46,206 nt of DNA from an uncultured Eubacteriales bacterium (lineage in GTDB: Bacteria > Bacillota > Clostridia > Monoglobales > Monoglobaceae), in the NCBI GenBank assembly GCA_958352815.1, contig CATWQA010000012.1, forward strand, positions 1-46,206, in the 5' to 3' direction. Numbering within the stretch: the first letter of the stretch is position 1; every line of letters starts with the position of its first letter. Both the position numbers and the translations under genes were made by a program. The notes beneath the pieces were generated by a model, which saw only the letters and a list, made by a program, of their open reading frames with translations, did not search any database and had not been told where the DNA came from. Below, in pieces: positions 1-7,872 of this stretch.

Positions 1-567
1 GTTGTTATAAACTCCGGAACCTATATAAATGATGAGGGCGAGCGTTGCCTGAGTCTTAGAGTTTACGAAGGCGGAACAGAGCGGGAGCTCTTGTTTGACA
101 CAGACGGGGCAATCGACAGGACAAACGGCTGGCTTTCAGGCTATACAAACAGAAATACGCAAAACGGAGCAAATCCATTCAGCCCGGGCGAGGTAATACA
201 GTATGCGGAAAAGGACGGAAAGTGTGTTGCTTTCAGAACATTGCTCAGCCGAGATATAATAGAAGAGGACGGATACTTTGAACGCAACCTCAGCGACTAC
301 GGTACTTTAAGCGAGGAGAACTATTACAGTGAGCTTTACACATCATACGGAGTTGTTGAAAGCAAGCTCAGCGATAAAATTCTCATCTGCGGCGACATGG
401 TTCAGGGATATATCAGAACGGTTCCTTTAAACGGCGCGATTTACGTCTACGACAGACGTTCAAAAAAGCTGATTATAGGGGACAGCACAGATATAGAACA
501 GGGAACCTCGGTCTTTGTCCAAATGAACTTCGGAACAACGAATTTAATAATTGCAATAAGAAATTAA
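1..567 (+). CDS. C-terminal part of an unrecognised protein (gene starts before the window)
   Basis: The frame is open from the first base to a TAA stop, giving 188 residues with no convincing ribosome binding site or start inside, so the true start lies to the left. An internal TTG near base 91 has no ribosome binding site. The protein is rich in beta-branched and aromatic residues and glycine turns, consistent with a beta-rich domain of a surface protein, and has no cysteine cluster, membrane helix or catalytic motif that I recognise. The neighbouring genes encode exported and wall-associated proteins, so a cell-surface role is plausible, but this is only inference from context. A strong hairpin follows 15 bases after the stop. 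Confidence 0.8.
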   Translation, partial: VVINSGTYINDEGERCLSLRVYEGGTERELLFDTDGAIDRTNGWLSGYTNRNTQNGANPFSPGEVIQYAEKDGKCVAFRTLLSRDIIEEDGYFERNLSDYGTLSEENYYSELYTSYGVVESKLSDKILICGDMVQGYIRTVPLNGAIYVYDRRSKKLIIGDSTDIEQGTSVFVQMNFGTTNLIIAIRN

Positions 568-582
568 CTCAAGGAAAGGTTT

Positions 583-613
583 GGGACTGCCGTATTTTAG
601 TTACGGCAGTCCC
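583..613 (+). terminator. Hairpin terminator after the partial gene
   Basis: Twelve perfect base pairs (583-594 with 602-613) around a seven-base loop, starting 15 bases after the stop codon. The tract that follows is only moderately T-rich, so termination could be weak, but position and stem strength fit a transcription terminator. Confidence 0.65.
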
Positions 614-649
614 AATTGTTAGGGTTTTATGTTGGTTCTTTTCGCATCT

Positions 650-786
650 AAAGATACGAAGCAACATCGACCATTAGCATTAGATATGGTTTTAAAGTGG
701 ATTTTTTGCGAATGAATTTAAATAAAGAGGGGCTTTATTTTTTTGTAAAACGTCACTGCTTGGGGTCGATGCTGCTGCGTATCTTT
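650..786. repeat. Imperfect 23-bp inverted repeat, MITE-like or relic
   Basis: Bases 650-672 and 764-786 are inverted copies with 21 of 23 matching positions, separated by 91 bases. A second short complementary pair (around 633-640 and 806-813) flanks them. Between the arms lies an AT-rich hairpin at 720-740 followed by T residues. The whole 568-1153 gap otherwise holds only a poor 62-codon frame (697-885, no ribosome binding site) that I do not accept as a gene. The structure resembles a small non-autonomous element or the remains of one. Confidence 0.4.
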
Positions 787-1025
787 CACATTAAACAAGA
801 CCATTCAGAACCAAGCCGCACTGCCGATTGGGTGCAAGTCGAACCGACAAAGCGGCAAAAATTGTTTAATGCAAAATCAGTATAACATTTAAAGTCAACT
901 TTAAGTCAATACTTGAACTTTAAATTCTATTTTCTGCACAAAATGTTGTTTTTTGTTTTATGCAATACAACTAAAATTTTTTTGAAAATCAGTAAAATTG
1001 GATAAAAAACCCCTTTAAAAAACAC

Positions 1026-1053
1026 TTGCATTTTTTTAAAAATTTGTTATAAT
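1026..1053 (+). promoter_or_regulatory. Sigma-A promoter for the 1154 gene
   Basis: TTGCAT at 1026-1031 and a perfect TATAAT at 1048-1053, 16 bases apart, in a very AT-rich stretch about 100 bases upstream of the start codon. Confidence 0.65.
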
Positions 1054-1153
1054 AGTACTTAAAGATTATTCTGATAAATCTGCAACTTTTTTGAAAATTT
1101 GTCGTCCAATACATTAAGAGGGCTTAATATTTTGAGACAAGGAGATGTTTATT

Positions 1154-1942
1154 TTGAAAAAACTAATTGCTATAATTGTAGCTGTCATAACGCTGGCGTC
1201 TGCATTTTCTTTGCCGACTTATGCGTATGACTCTATACAAAGTCCGGGAACCTATGTGGGACAGGCACAGTATACCGATATTGTGACCTATATAAACCAC
1301 TATGCTATTCCCTCTTGGATTGTTAACGGATACCCTATGGTGGCTGTTGAGGATTTGGATAAATACGGGTTTGATGTTTTGTGGGATTCTTCAAGGAGGA
1401 CCTTGAGGATTTTCAGAAATGAGGATAAGGTATATCCAAACCCCATTCCCGTATATCTTCCGGCAACTAACCTGCTTGGCACTAAGCAGTGTGATGTGTA
1501 TGCGTCGGACGTTAAGGTGTACATAAACGATTATGAATATCAAATTCAAGGCTTTTCGGGTATTACGGGGTACACGTTCATTTATGTGGGCGACTTAACG
1601 GCTCTGGGTGCAACAATGTATTTTGTCAGCGATAACAAGGCGGTCAATATCTGGATTAACGGTATGCATATCGCCGAGTACCAGAGACCTACAACCACAA
1701 AGGCTCCCACGTATAATGTTTCTGCGGCAACGACCACAGCAACCTCCGGTTCAAGCTCGTCAAGCGGTGTTACTTATTATGATTATATAGATGAAAACAT
1801 GCCTGACTGGGCACGGGAAACCATACAAAAGCTGGTTAATAAGGGCTATATTGTAGGCGATGAATACGGCAGGTTAAGACTTACGGAAGAGGATTTGAAG
1901 TATTTCGTTGTAAATGACAGAGCCGGTATATACGGAAATTAA
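1154..1942 (+). CDS. Exported wall-associated protein with copper-amine-oxidase-N-like domain
   Basis: The 262-residue product starts with a classic signal peptide (MKKLIAIIVAV..., cleavage near residue 24 after TYA). I chose the TTG at 1154 because AAGGAG at 1139-1144 is nine bases upstream; the in-frame ATG at 1145 touches the ribosome binding site. Residues about 35-75 and 90-165 look like the repeat often called copper-amine-oxidase N-terminal-like (NGYPMVAVEDL, then a tryptophan/arginine beta pattern), which in Clostridia is a surface stalk module, not an oxidase. A Thr/Ser-rich linker follows (about 180-200). The last 55 residues (MPDWARETIQKL ... VVNDRAGIY) resemble a small C-terminal module I associate with clostridial amidases and lysins. 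No catalytic residues are seen, so it is probably structural or binding. It has its own promoter and terminator. Confidence 0.75.
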   Translation: MKKLIAIIVAVITLASAFSLPTYAYDSIQSPGTYVGQAQYTDIVTYINHYAIPSWIVNGYPMVAVEDLDKYGFDVLWDSSRRTLRIFRNEDKVYPNPIPVYLPATNLLGTKQCDVYASDVKVYINDYEYQIQGFSGITGYTFIYVGDLTALGATMYFVSDNKAVNIWINGMHIAEYQRPTTTKAPTYNVSAATTTATSGSSSSSGVTYYDYIDENMPDWARETIQKLVNKGYIVGDEYGRLRLTEEDLKYFVVNDRAGIYGN

Positions 1943-1954
1943 TAACTCACAAAT

Positions 1955-1988
1955 AAAAGCGGGTGTGTTCTATAGCACACCCGCTTTT
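1955..1988. terminator. Bidirectional terminator between convergent genes
   Basis: A 13-bp perfect stem (1955-1967 with 1976-1988) with A residues on one side and T residues on the other. It lies between the stop codons of the plus-strand gene ending at 1942 and the minus-strand gene ending at 1990, so it can serve both. Confidence 0.85.
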
Positions 1989-1989
1989 G

Positions 1990-3009
1990 TTATGATTGAG
2001 CCTTTTTCTCTCCTGTTGTCAGGTCTACCCGATACAGGGTTTCATCAGCTTCGCTGTGTTCTCTGAAATAGAGAATATCGTCAAATTTCAGGAAGCCGTA
2101 TGCGTAGGAACTGCCTTCTTCCAAATCGGCAACCTTTACCTCATCGTCTCCGTTAATTTCAGAGGAATAAATCGCATTGCTTGCCTGATAGTAAAGCCTG
2201 CCGTCTGTAACATCAAAGAACTCCGACATGCACATAAATACATATTCGTCAATATTGCCGTTTCCCGATTTTGGAGAGCGGTATAGCTTATAGCAATGGG
2301 AAATATCGTCATAAGCGGAGAAGAAAATATAATCGTCCCCGATAACTATGCTGTCGGTAACTACAGGGTAGTTAAGCACCTGAGTGTTGTTTTCTCCGTT
2401 GAAATCCATTCTGTAGAGAACAGTTCCGCTTGATTCTGTTGAATTTGTGCTGTAGTAAATATATTCATTATCATAACCATATATAAAATATTCGCCCTCA
2501 ATGGCTTTTTCGGTTATGCCATTGCCTATGTCATATCTGTAGATACCGTTGTTCATACCATCGTCAACATCGGTGTAGTATGCGGAATATATATAGTCTC
2601 CCACGGATATAGGCGCCCCCAGAGGGGACATAAACTCGGTTACGGAAATATCGTTGTTTCCGTCAACGCCGCACCGTCTGAGCTCGGGAGCAAATTCTTC
2701 GTCTCCCTCGGTTATATAATACACGTCCTCTCCGATTACGGCGAAGCATTGTGAGCGGACAGGGATAATCTCGGCGTCCTCAACTCCCGGATTTGAACGG
2801 GTGGAATATAAAACTCCGTCCGCCTCAAAAATCGGCGCAAAGGGAATAATGCGAGGAGTTTCCTCCGAAGCATCTTCGCCATCTTCAACGGGGACAACAG
2901 GGTCTTGCCAACCAACTTGCGTACTGTTGTATTCGTAGACTAAAAGCCCTGAAATTCCCAATACAAATACAACAGCAAGGGAAATAATTATTTTATATGA
3001 TTGCTTCAC
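1990..3009 (-). CDS. Membrane-anchored DUF5050-like beta-propeller protein
   Basis: 339 residues starting at a GTG (3009) with AAAGGAG eight bases upstream. The N-terminus has one uncleaved-looking membrane helix (about residues 5-27) followed by an acidic Asp/Glu/Pro linker, so the rest should lie outside the cell. Residues about 75-335 contain repeated aromatic strands (IYYSTNS, IFFSAYDD, RLYYQASN, ILYFREHS) spaced about 45 residues apart, the pattern of the DUF5050 / LDL-receptor-like propeller common in Clostridia. No enzymatic motif is visible; a binding or sensing role is only inferred. It follows the GtrA-like gene by 13 bases and shares its promoter. Confidence 0.75.
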   Translation of the reverse strand: MKQSYKIIISLAVVFVLGISGLLVYEYNSTQVGWQDPVVPVEDGEDASEETPRIIPFAPIFEADGVLYSTRSNPGVEDAEIIPVRSQCFAVIGEDVYYITEGDEEFAPELRRCGVDGNNDISVTEFMSPLGAPISVGDYIYSAYYTDVDDGMNNGIYRYDIGNGITEKAIEGEYFIYGYDNEYIYYSTNSTESSGTVLYRMDFNGENNTQVLNYPVVTDSIVIGDDYIFFSAYDDISHCYKLYRSPKSGNGNIDEYVFMCMSEFFDVTDGRLYYQASNAIYSSEINGDDEVKVADLEEGSSYAYGFLKFDDILYFREHSEADETLYRVDLTTGEKKAQS

Positions 3010-3022
3010 GCTAACATCTCCT

Positions 3023-3499
3023 TTAATCCTTTGCCTTATTTTTAAATATGAACAGCTTGCTGAAAACATAATTCAGCACCACAATCACAAATTGAGCGAT
3101 TATATTCATTATAAGGGTCGGCAAACCGAAAACATTTACCATTACAAACATAAACGCCACTTCAAAAACCATTGTTGCCATTCTTGCCCCGAAAAAGCTG
3201 AGCATTTCAAGAAATACGGCTTTAAATCCGTGAACCTTGCTCTTGAATACGTAAACCCTGTTTGTTATGTATGCGAATAAAATCGCGATAATATTTTTAA
3301 ACACAACGCAGGAGGAGTTAATCAGACCGTTGTTGCTCAGGGTAAGCCCGGGATTGCCTGTAACCTCTGCGATGTGGTTAAAGGTCACATCGAGCAGCCA
3401 GTACAGGCCGACCGAAATAATCGTTGTCAAGACTCCGAAAAACAAATAGAGTATTATTTCCTCATATTTTTTGTACAGCGTAATAATCTTATCTTTCAT
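3023..3499 (-). CDS. GtrA-family membrane protein
   Basis: 158 residues with four predicted membrane helices and Lys/Arg-rich ends, the size and arrangement of the GtrA family, small membrane proteins linked to flipping or handling of undecaprenyl-linked sugars during surface polysaccharide decoration. The opening FFGVLTTIISVGLYWLL and the C-terminal NYVFSKLFIFK are typical family features. AAAGGGGA precedes the ATG at 3499. First gene of a two-gene minus-strand operon with the beta-propeller protein, behind a near-consensus promoter. No glycosyltransferase is adjacent, so the substrate cannot be given. Confidence 0.85.
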   Translation of the reverse strand: MKDKIITLYKKYEEIILYLFFGVLTTIISVGLYWLLDVTFNHIAEVTGNPGLTLSNNGLINSSCVVFKNIIAILFAYITNRVYVFKSKVHGFKAVFLEMLSFFGARMATMVFEVAFMFVMVNVFGLPTLIMNIIAQFVIVVLNYVFSKLFIFKNKAKD

Positions 3500-3529
3500 T
3501 GACAGTTCCCCTTTTAGTTTAGTGACTTA

Positions 3530-3558
3530 ATCATAATATAGCGGTATAAATTTGTCAA
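3530..3558 (-). promoter_or_regulatory. Sigma-A promoter of the GtrA-like operon
   Basis: On the minus strand TTGACA (3558-3553) and TATGAT (3535-3530) are separated by exactly 17 bases, about 30 bases upstream of the start codon. It is divergent from the riboswitch promoter at 3600-3628. Confidence 0.8.
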
Positions 3559-3599
3559 CGGATTTGAATTATTTTTAATCAAATATTAATCTTCACCTC

Positions 3600-3628
3600 T
3601 TGACGGCGTTGGTATTTTGTGTTAGAAT
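3600..3628 (+). promoter_or_regulatory. Sigma-A promoter of the cobalamin riboswitch transcript
   Basis: TTGACG (3600-3605) and TAGAAT (3623-3628) with a 17-base spacer, about 40 bases before the first riboswitch helix. GGTATT and AATACC form an inverted repeat that includes the -10 region, which may be chance. Confidence 0.75.
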
Positions 3629-3670
3629 ACCATAAATTACAGTATATGATTGTTTAAAACTGAATACGAA

Positions 3671-3822
3671 TATAGGTGCGCAATTGATTTTGCGAGAATA
3701 GGGAATACGGGTGAAAGTCCCGAACAGTCCTGCTGCCGTGATGGGGAGCTTGTGATATGTGCCACTGAGTTAATCGGGAAGGCTTCATGAGCGGTGAACC
3801 TAAGTCGAAAGACCTGCCTATA
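3671..3822 (+). ncRNA. Cobalamin (B12) riboswitch
   Basis: The core shows the conserved order of the cobalamin aptamer: GGGAATACGGGTGAAAGTCC near 3700-3719, a CTGCTGCCGTGAT block near 3731-3743, GCCACTG near 3761, a GGGAAGGC segment near 3776, and the B12-box end AGTCGAAAGACCTGCC near 3803-3818. TATAGG (3671-3676) pairs with CCTATA (3817-3822) as the closing P1 helix. In this family adenosyl- or other cobalamins bind the RNA and usually switch expression off. It lies in the leader of the surface protein starting at 3940. Confidence 0.95.
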
Positions 3823-3894
3823 TTTTAGATTTACGAAATTCACAGGGTATTGGATTTGGCAAATGCACATGGCTTCGGTCTTATGTGTTTTTTG

Positions 3895-3926
3895 TGTCTG
3901 CGCTCTGCGCAGGCATTTTATTTTTA
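3895..3926 (+). terminator. Leader terminator of the B12 riboswitch
   Basis: A nine-pair stem (3895-3903 with 3907-3915, one G-U pair) with a three-base loop is followed by TTTTATTTTTA, and the ribosome binding site begins two bases later at 3928. This fits a ligand-controlled transcription attenuator that ends the RNA just before the coding region. AAATGC at 3861-3866 can pair with GCATTT at 3912-3917, and CACAT/ATGTG near 3867-3886 offers a competing fold. Confidence 0.7.
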
Positions 3927-3939
3927 TGGAGGGTTTAAT

Positions 3940-6786
3940 ATGGTTAGAAGAAGCAGAATTTTGGCATTGGTTTTGGCGGTGGTGATGAGCGTCTCCATGC
4001 TTTCGGGGGTTGTGTTTGCCGACAGCGGCACAGCCACGGCAAAGGTGCTCATTTCATTGTCTGAGGGCGAGTTTTATTTTCCGCCCGAGTATGTGACAGT
4101 GTCCTCAGACCTTGCATATGAGTACGGCTATGAGGCGGAAGATGACGGCAGCGTCAGCGTTTTAGACGGCGTGATTGCCGTTCATGAGCTGCTGCTGGGG
4201 GATTCGTTTACAGTGGATACCGCAAGGGATTTTCTTGACATATCCGAGTACGGCTTTGTGACCCTAATGCTGGGGCAGGACGCGAGCGCCTCGTCCTTTT
4301 TCGTAAACGGGGTTCAGCCAAATGACGGGGTTATAAACCCTGCTTACGGCTCATACACGGGCTACACCATGGATAAGGCGCATTTGAGCGACAACGATGT
4401 TGTTGAGGTTATGTTTTATCAGGATAAGTCCTACTGGAGCGACTACTACTCTTTCTTTGACGCAAGAGAGGCAAGCCTAGCTCCGAATGAGGAGTTGACC
4501 TTAAACCTCAGCGGGTATATGACGTTCTTCGGCACATATCCTGCGGAGACCATTGCGGAAAACACCGAGGGAATTTCCGATGCGCCCATACTTATCAGCA
4601 AGGATAAAAACGCCTTGGAGGCAACCGATTACATAACAGATGAAAACGGAAACGTTACTCTTTCATTTGCCGATGAGGGAACCTATTACATCTCCGCTGT
4701 AAGCGGCTACGACGGATTTACGTATTTTCTGCCGCCTTGGTGCGTGGTTAATGTGGCGGCTGAAAGTCCCACTCCCGATCCTACAGCCGAACCCACAACC
4801 GATGTAACGGCAACTCCTGCCGCAACAGACGGAACAGAGGTTTCGGAAATATCTGTCGAAAGCCTGATTGCCAATATATCAAAGTCATACTACGACACTA
4901 CAGACGTATGGACGCTGTTTGACATGGTTTGCGGCGGCTATAAAACCAACCTGACAAAGGCTGAGGAGTCACTGAGGTCCATTATTGATGAAGCGTACGC
5001 TTCTCAGTCAATAGGGCAAATCGGCAGAGATGGCTTAGCGATTAAGGCTTTGGGCGGCGACCTGAATAATCTGACCACGTCAGAGGGCACGGATTTTGAT
5101 TTAATAGAAAAGGCGAGCAGCCTTGGCGCAGACCAAATTACATATGTAACAGATGCAATCTTTATGCTCTTGATGTATGACTGCGGCGACTACACGGTAA
5201 ACGGAAATCTGAGCCGTGAAGCTCTGCTTGAATATATACTTTCAAGCAGAAACGGAGACGGAATTTGGGGCTACAGCTGGGGTGGCGTTGACTATCCCGA
5301 CTATGACTCAACGGCGATGGCGTTAAACGCCCTTGCGCCGTACTACGGAAAGAGTACAGAGGTAACAGAAGCGGTTGACGGAATAATAAGCGTACTTTCA
5401 GAGGCGCAAAGTGAAAGCGGTACATTCTACAGCGCGAATACGGACGCGGTTGTAATAATGGGTCTCACCGCTTTAGGCATTGATCCGGAGACAGACGGTA
5501 GATTTGTGAAATCCGAGGGCAACGCAGTGTCGGGACTGCTGAGCTATGCTCTTGCCGATAGCAGCGGCTTTGGTTATACCAATAACACTGAATTTAACAC
5601 TATGGCTACAGAGCAGGCGTTCAGAGCTCTGATTTCCTACATGGGCTTCCGCGATCAGGGCGGTGCGTATAACGTGTACAGCATTAACCCCATCGAGCCG
5701 ATTTATGGAGTAAATACTCCCGAGCCGACGGCTACTGCTCCCGGCGGCAGCGGAGGAAGTGTTTCTACTATTACGGTAACCGTAACGGTTATAGGAGACA
5801 CCGTGCACGGAACCACCCCCCACAAGGGTTCATATCCAACATGGATTAATTCTGTTCGGAAAACAGTAAATTACGGAGCAACGGCGGCAGATGTTTTAAA
5901 GGCTGTTTTAACAGAAAAGGGCTATACCGCCGTAGGCATTGACAGCGGATATATTTTTTCTGTCACCACCCCTGACGGCGTAACGCTGTCGGAATACTCC
6001 AACGGCAGCAACAGCGGTTGGCTCTACAGCGTGAACGATGTTGCTCCTACGGTAGGAATTAATTCCTATAAGCTCAAAAACGGGGATGAGGTTGCGCTGT
6101 ACTTCACCGATGACTACACAGAAGATGAAAAAGCGGTTTCAAGCGTGGGCGGCGGCAGCAACGGTAACGGACTTTTACTTGGCGGCACAACGGCGGCATC
6201 CTCTCCGACGCCCGCTCCCACTCCTAATTCCTTGCTTTATTTAGATGTTGAGCTAACCCATTGGGCATATGATTATATTAAATTCATGACTGAAAGCGGA
6301 CTGATTAAGGGAGATGGAAACGGCAATTTCAGACCTGAGGACAATGTTACCCGAGCTGAATTTGTAACAATACTTCACAGAGTGTTTGATTATAAGAACG
6401 TAACCACGACCCAAAGTAACTCTGCTGACTTTTCCGATGTGTCGGATAAGGACTGGTTCGCATCGGATGTAGCTTGGGCAAGCGGCTGCGGCATTGTTTT
6501 GGGCAATGAGCTGGGAGAATTTTTGCCCAACGCAAATATAACCCGTGAGGATATCTGCGTTATAGCCGACAGGGCGGCAGAGCTCCTTGGCGATGCAGAA
6601 AAACCGGAAGTTCAAAGCGAGGAATTTTCTGATTTCGACAGTATTTCTGATTACGCAGCAAGCAGTGTGGAAAAGCTCAGAAAGAGCGGTGTTGTAAACG
6701 GCAAAGACAACAATTGCTTTGAGCCACAAGGCAGCGCAACTCGGGCAGAAGCGTCTAAAATTATTTATCTGTATCTGCTGAGTTAG
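3940..6786 (+). CDS. S-layer-anchored intrinsic-factor-like B12-capture protein (DUF4430 + alpha/alpha-barrel + SLH)
   Basis: 948 residues from the ATG at 3940, chosen for GGAGGG six bases upstream and because it opens directly into a signal peptide (cleavage near residue 27, VFA/DSG). Order of modules: an N-terminal beta domain with DUF4430-like wording (VLDGVIAVHELL ... FFVNGVQPNDG, about 33-115); a further beta-rich stretch to about 275; a Pro/Thr linker; an alpha/alpha-barrel of the prenyltransferase/squalene-cyclase fold type (about 306-584, repeats such as NGDGIWGYSW and MATEQAFRAL); a second linker; a DUF4430 domain (about 610-727, SGWLYSVND); a PTPAPTP linker; and three S-layer homology domains (about 766-948). 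The barrel-plus-DUF4430 order is that of vertebrate intrinsic factor and transcobalamin. With the riboswitch upstream and an ECF importer downstream, B12 capture at the cell surface is the best inference; no binding residue can be proven from sequence. Confidence 0.88.
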   Translation: MVRRSRILALVLAVVMSVSMLSGVVFADSGTATAKVLISLSEGEFYFPPEYVTVSSDLAYEYGYEAEDDGSVSVLDGVIAVHELLLGDSFTVDTARDFLDISEYGFVTLMLGQDASASSFFVNGVQPNDGVINPAYGSYTGYTMDKAHLSDNDVVEVMFYQDKSYWSDYYSFFDAREASLAPNEELTLNLSGYMTFFGTYPAETIAENTEGISDAPILISKDKNALEATDYITDENGNVTLSFADEGTYYISAVSGYDGFTYFLPPWCVVNVAAESPTPDPTAEPTTDVTATPAATDGTEVSEISVESLIANISKSYYDTTDVWTLFDMVCGGYKTNLTKAEESLRSIIDEAYASQSIGQIGRDGLAIKALGGDLNNLTTSEGTDFDLIEKASSLGADQITYVTDAIFMLLMYDCGDYTVNGNLSREALLEYILSSRNGDGIWGYSWGGVDYPDYDSTAMALNALAPYYGKSTEVTEAVDGIISVLSEAQSESGTFYSANTDAVVIMGLTALGIDPETDGRFVKSEGNAVSGLLSYALADSSGFGYTNNTEFNTMATEQAFRALISYMGFRDQGGAYNVYSINPIEPIYGVNTPEPTATAPGGSGGSVSTITVTVTVIGDTVHGTTPHKGSYPTWINSVRKTVNYGATAADVLKAVLTEKGYTAVGIDSGYIFSVTTPDGVTLSEYSNGSNSGWLYSVNDVAPTVGINSYKLKNGDEVALYFTDDYTEDEKAVSSVGGGSNGNGLLLGGTTAASSPTPAPTPNSLLYLDVELTHWAYDYIKFMTESGLIKGDGNGNFRPEDNVTRAEFVTILHRVFDYKNVTTTQSNSADFSDVSDKDWFASDVAWASGCGIVLGNELGEFLPNANITREDICVIADRAAELLGDAEKPEVQSEEFSDFDSISDYAASSVEKLRKSGVVNGKDNNCFEPQGSATRAEASKIIYLYLLS

Positions 6787-6798
6787 CTTGCATATTAT

Positions 6799-6836
6799 CT
6801 ATCCGTCCCATAATTTCGGGGCGGATAGGTTTTTTG
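6799..6836 (+). terminator. Terminator after the S-layer B12-capture gene
   Basis: Eleven-pair stem (6799-6809 with 6818-6828, one G-U pair) followed by GTTTTTTG, 12 bases after the stop codon. It separates the riboswitch-controlled gene from the following transport genes unless read through. Confidence 0.85.
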
Positions 6837-6851
6837 CTTTAAGCTTTATTA

Positions 6852-6880
6852 TTGACAATGATACTTAAAAATGATAATAT
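6852..6880 (+). promoter_or_regulatory. Probable promoter of the B12-transport operon
   Basis: A perfect TTGACA (6852-6857) is followed by GATAAT at 6873-6878 (15-base spacer) or TAATAT at 6875-6880 (17-base spacer). It lies between the upstream terminator and the ribosome binding site at 6898-6902. No second riboswitch fits in this 123-base gap. Confidence 0.6.
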
Positions 6881-6909
6881 GATATATATTTAGATTTAGG
6901 AGTAGTTAT

Positions 6910-7872
6910 ATGAGGATTAGGCAGATAATTTCAACTTTGGTTTTGCTTTCGGTTCTGTGCTGCGGCACTGTTTTTGCAGAGGTGGGAACCGAGGAAACAG
7001 CAAATTTTGTTTTGCAGTCTGTAAGCGACCCCACCGTTTCTTCAATCGGCGGCGAGTGGGCGGTAATGGGTATAAGCCGCTCGGGGATTGAAGTACCAAG
7101 CTCGTACTATTCCGAATACTTAAACAGGGTCTATGCCGCCATGGACAGTGCAGGAGGAGACCTTGGCAGAAAATATACCGAATACTCACGTATAGCCATA
7201 ACACTCCTTGAACTGGGCGTCAGTCCGTACAGTGTGGGAAGCGGAGAGTACAACCTCATTGACTATATCAATGACTATGATAAGGTGATAGTTCAGGGAA
7301 TTAACGGTCCTATCTTCGCCTTGCAGGCAAAGTATTACGCAAAGGATTCAAATTCGGAAACCTCAAATAAATATCTAAATTATATTTTGGAGAGGCAAAA
7401 CAGTAATGGCTCTTTCGGTGTTTCAGATAACGTCCCCGATACGGATATAACTGCGATGGCTATAGGAGCTCTCTGCCTTTACGGCGGTGATTACAGGGTT
7501 GACAGGGCAATCAACCGCGCATTTTTATACCTGTCCTCAGTTCAGCTGTCGGACGGCAGTTTTTCTGCATCTGTCGGCTCAGAAGCGAGCTGCGAAAGCA
7601 CGGCGCAGGTTGTTGTTGCAATGAAAAGATACGGCTTATCGCCAAATGATAAATATTTTACCAAGAACGGAAAAACTCCAACAGACGCATTGAATAATTT
7701 CAGACGTGAGGGCGGAGGATATGTTCACCTAAATTCGGAAAACACTGTCAATCAAATGGCGACGGAACAGGCGTTATACGCCTTGACAGAGCCGCAGCAG
7801 CCGATTAAAACTCTAATGTACGACCTGCTGTGGTTTGAGGCAAACTCCAAATATTTAGAAAGCGTATCGTGA
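6910..7872 (+). CDS. Secreted alpha/alpha-barrel protein, intrinsic-factor alpha-domain-like
   Basis: 320 residues with a signal peptide (cleavage near residue 23, VFA/EVG) and AGGAG seven bases before the ATG. The mature part is a prenyltransferase/squalene-cyclase-type alpha/alpha-barrel with QxxxGSF repeats (RQNSNGSFG, VQLSDGSFS) and a MATEQALYAL segment nearly identical to that in the neighbouring 948-residue protein. It lacks the Asp-rich and zinc-binding residues of real cyclases and prenyltransferases as far as I can see, so a binding rather than catalytic role is likely. In vertebrate intrinsic factor this fold forms half of the B12 site; here the other half (DUF4430) is encoded by the next gene, overlapping by four bases. 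It has no anchor of its own. Confidence 0.8.
   Translation: MRIRQIISTLVLLSVLCCGTVFAEVGTEETANFVLQSVSDPTVSSIGGEWAVMGISRSGIEVPSSYYSEYLNRVYAAMDSAGGDLGRKYTEYSRIAITLLELGVSPYSVGSGEYNLIDYINDYDKVIVQGINGPIFALQAKYYAKDSNSETSNKYLNYILERQNSNGSFGVSDNVPDTDITAMAIGALCLYGGDYRVDRAINRAFLYLSSVQLSDGSFSASVGSEASCESTAQVVVAMKRYGLSPNDKYFTKNGKTPTDALNNFRREGGGYVHLNSENTVNQMATEQALYALTEPQQPIKTLMYDLLWFEANSKYLESVS

Noticed and set aside
697..885. 62-codon frame between the surface genes
   Set aside because: No ribosome binding site, GTG start only, and it spans the arms of an inverted repeat; more likely chance or relic.
6253..6729. 158-codon antisense frame inside the SLH coding region
   Set aside because: Lies opposite a well-supported domain, has no start signal, and follows codon structure of the real gene.
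6852..6883. Fur-box-like AATGATA repeats near the B12-transport promoter
   Set aside because: Only loose similarity to the 19-bp Fur palindrome in an AT-rich promoter; the B12 context gives a better explanation.
3940..7872. Prenyltransferase or squalene cyclase enzymes
   Set aside because: The repeats show the fold but not the catalytic Asp-rich or zinc residues, and both proteins are exported beside DUF4430 domains and a B12 riboswitch.
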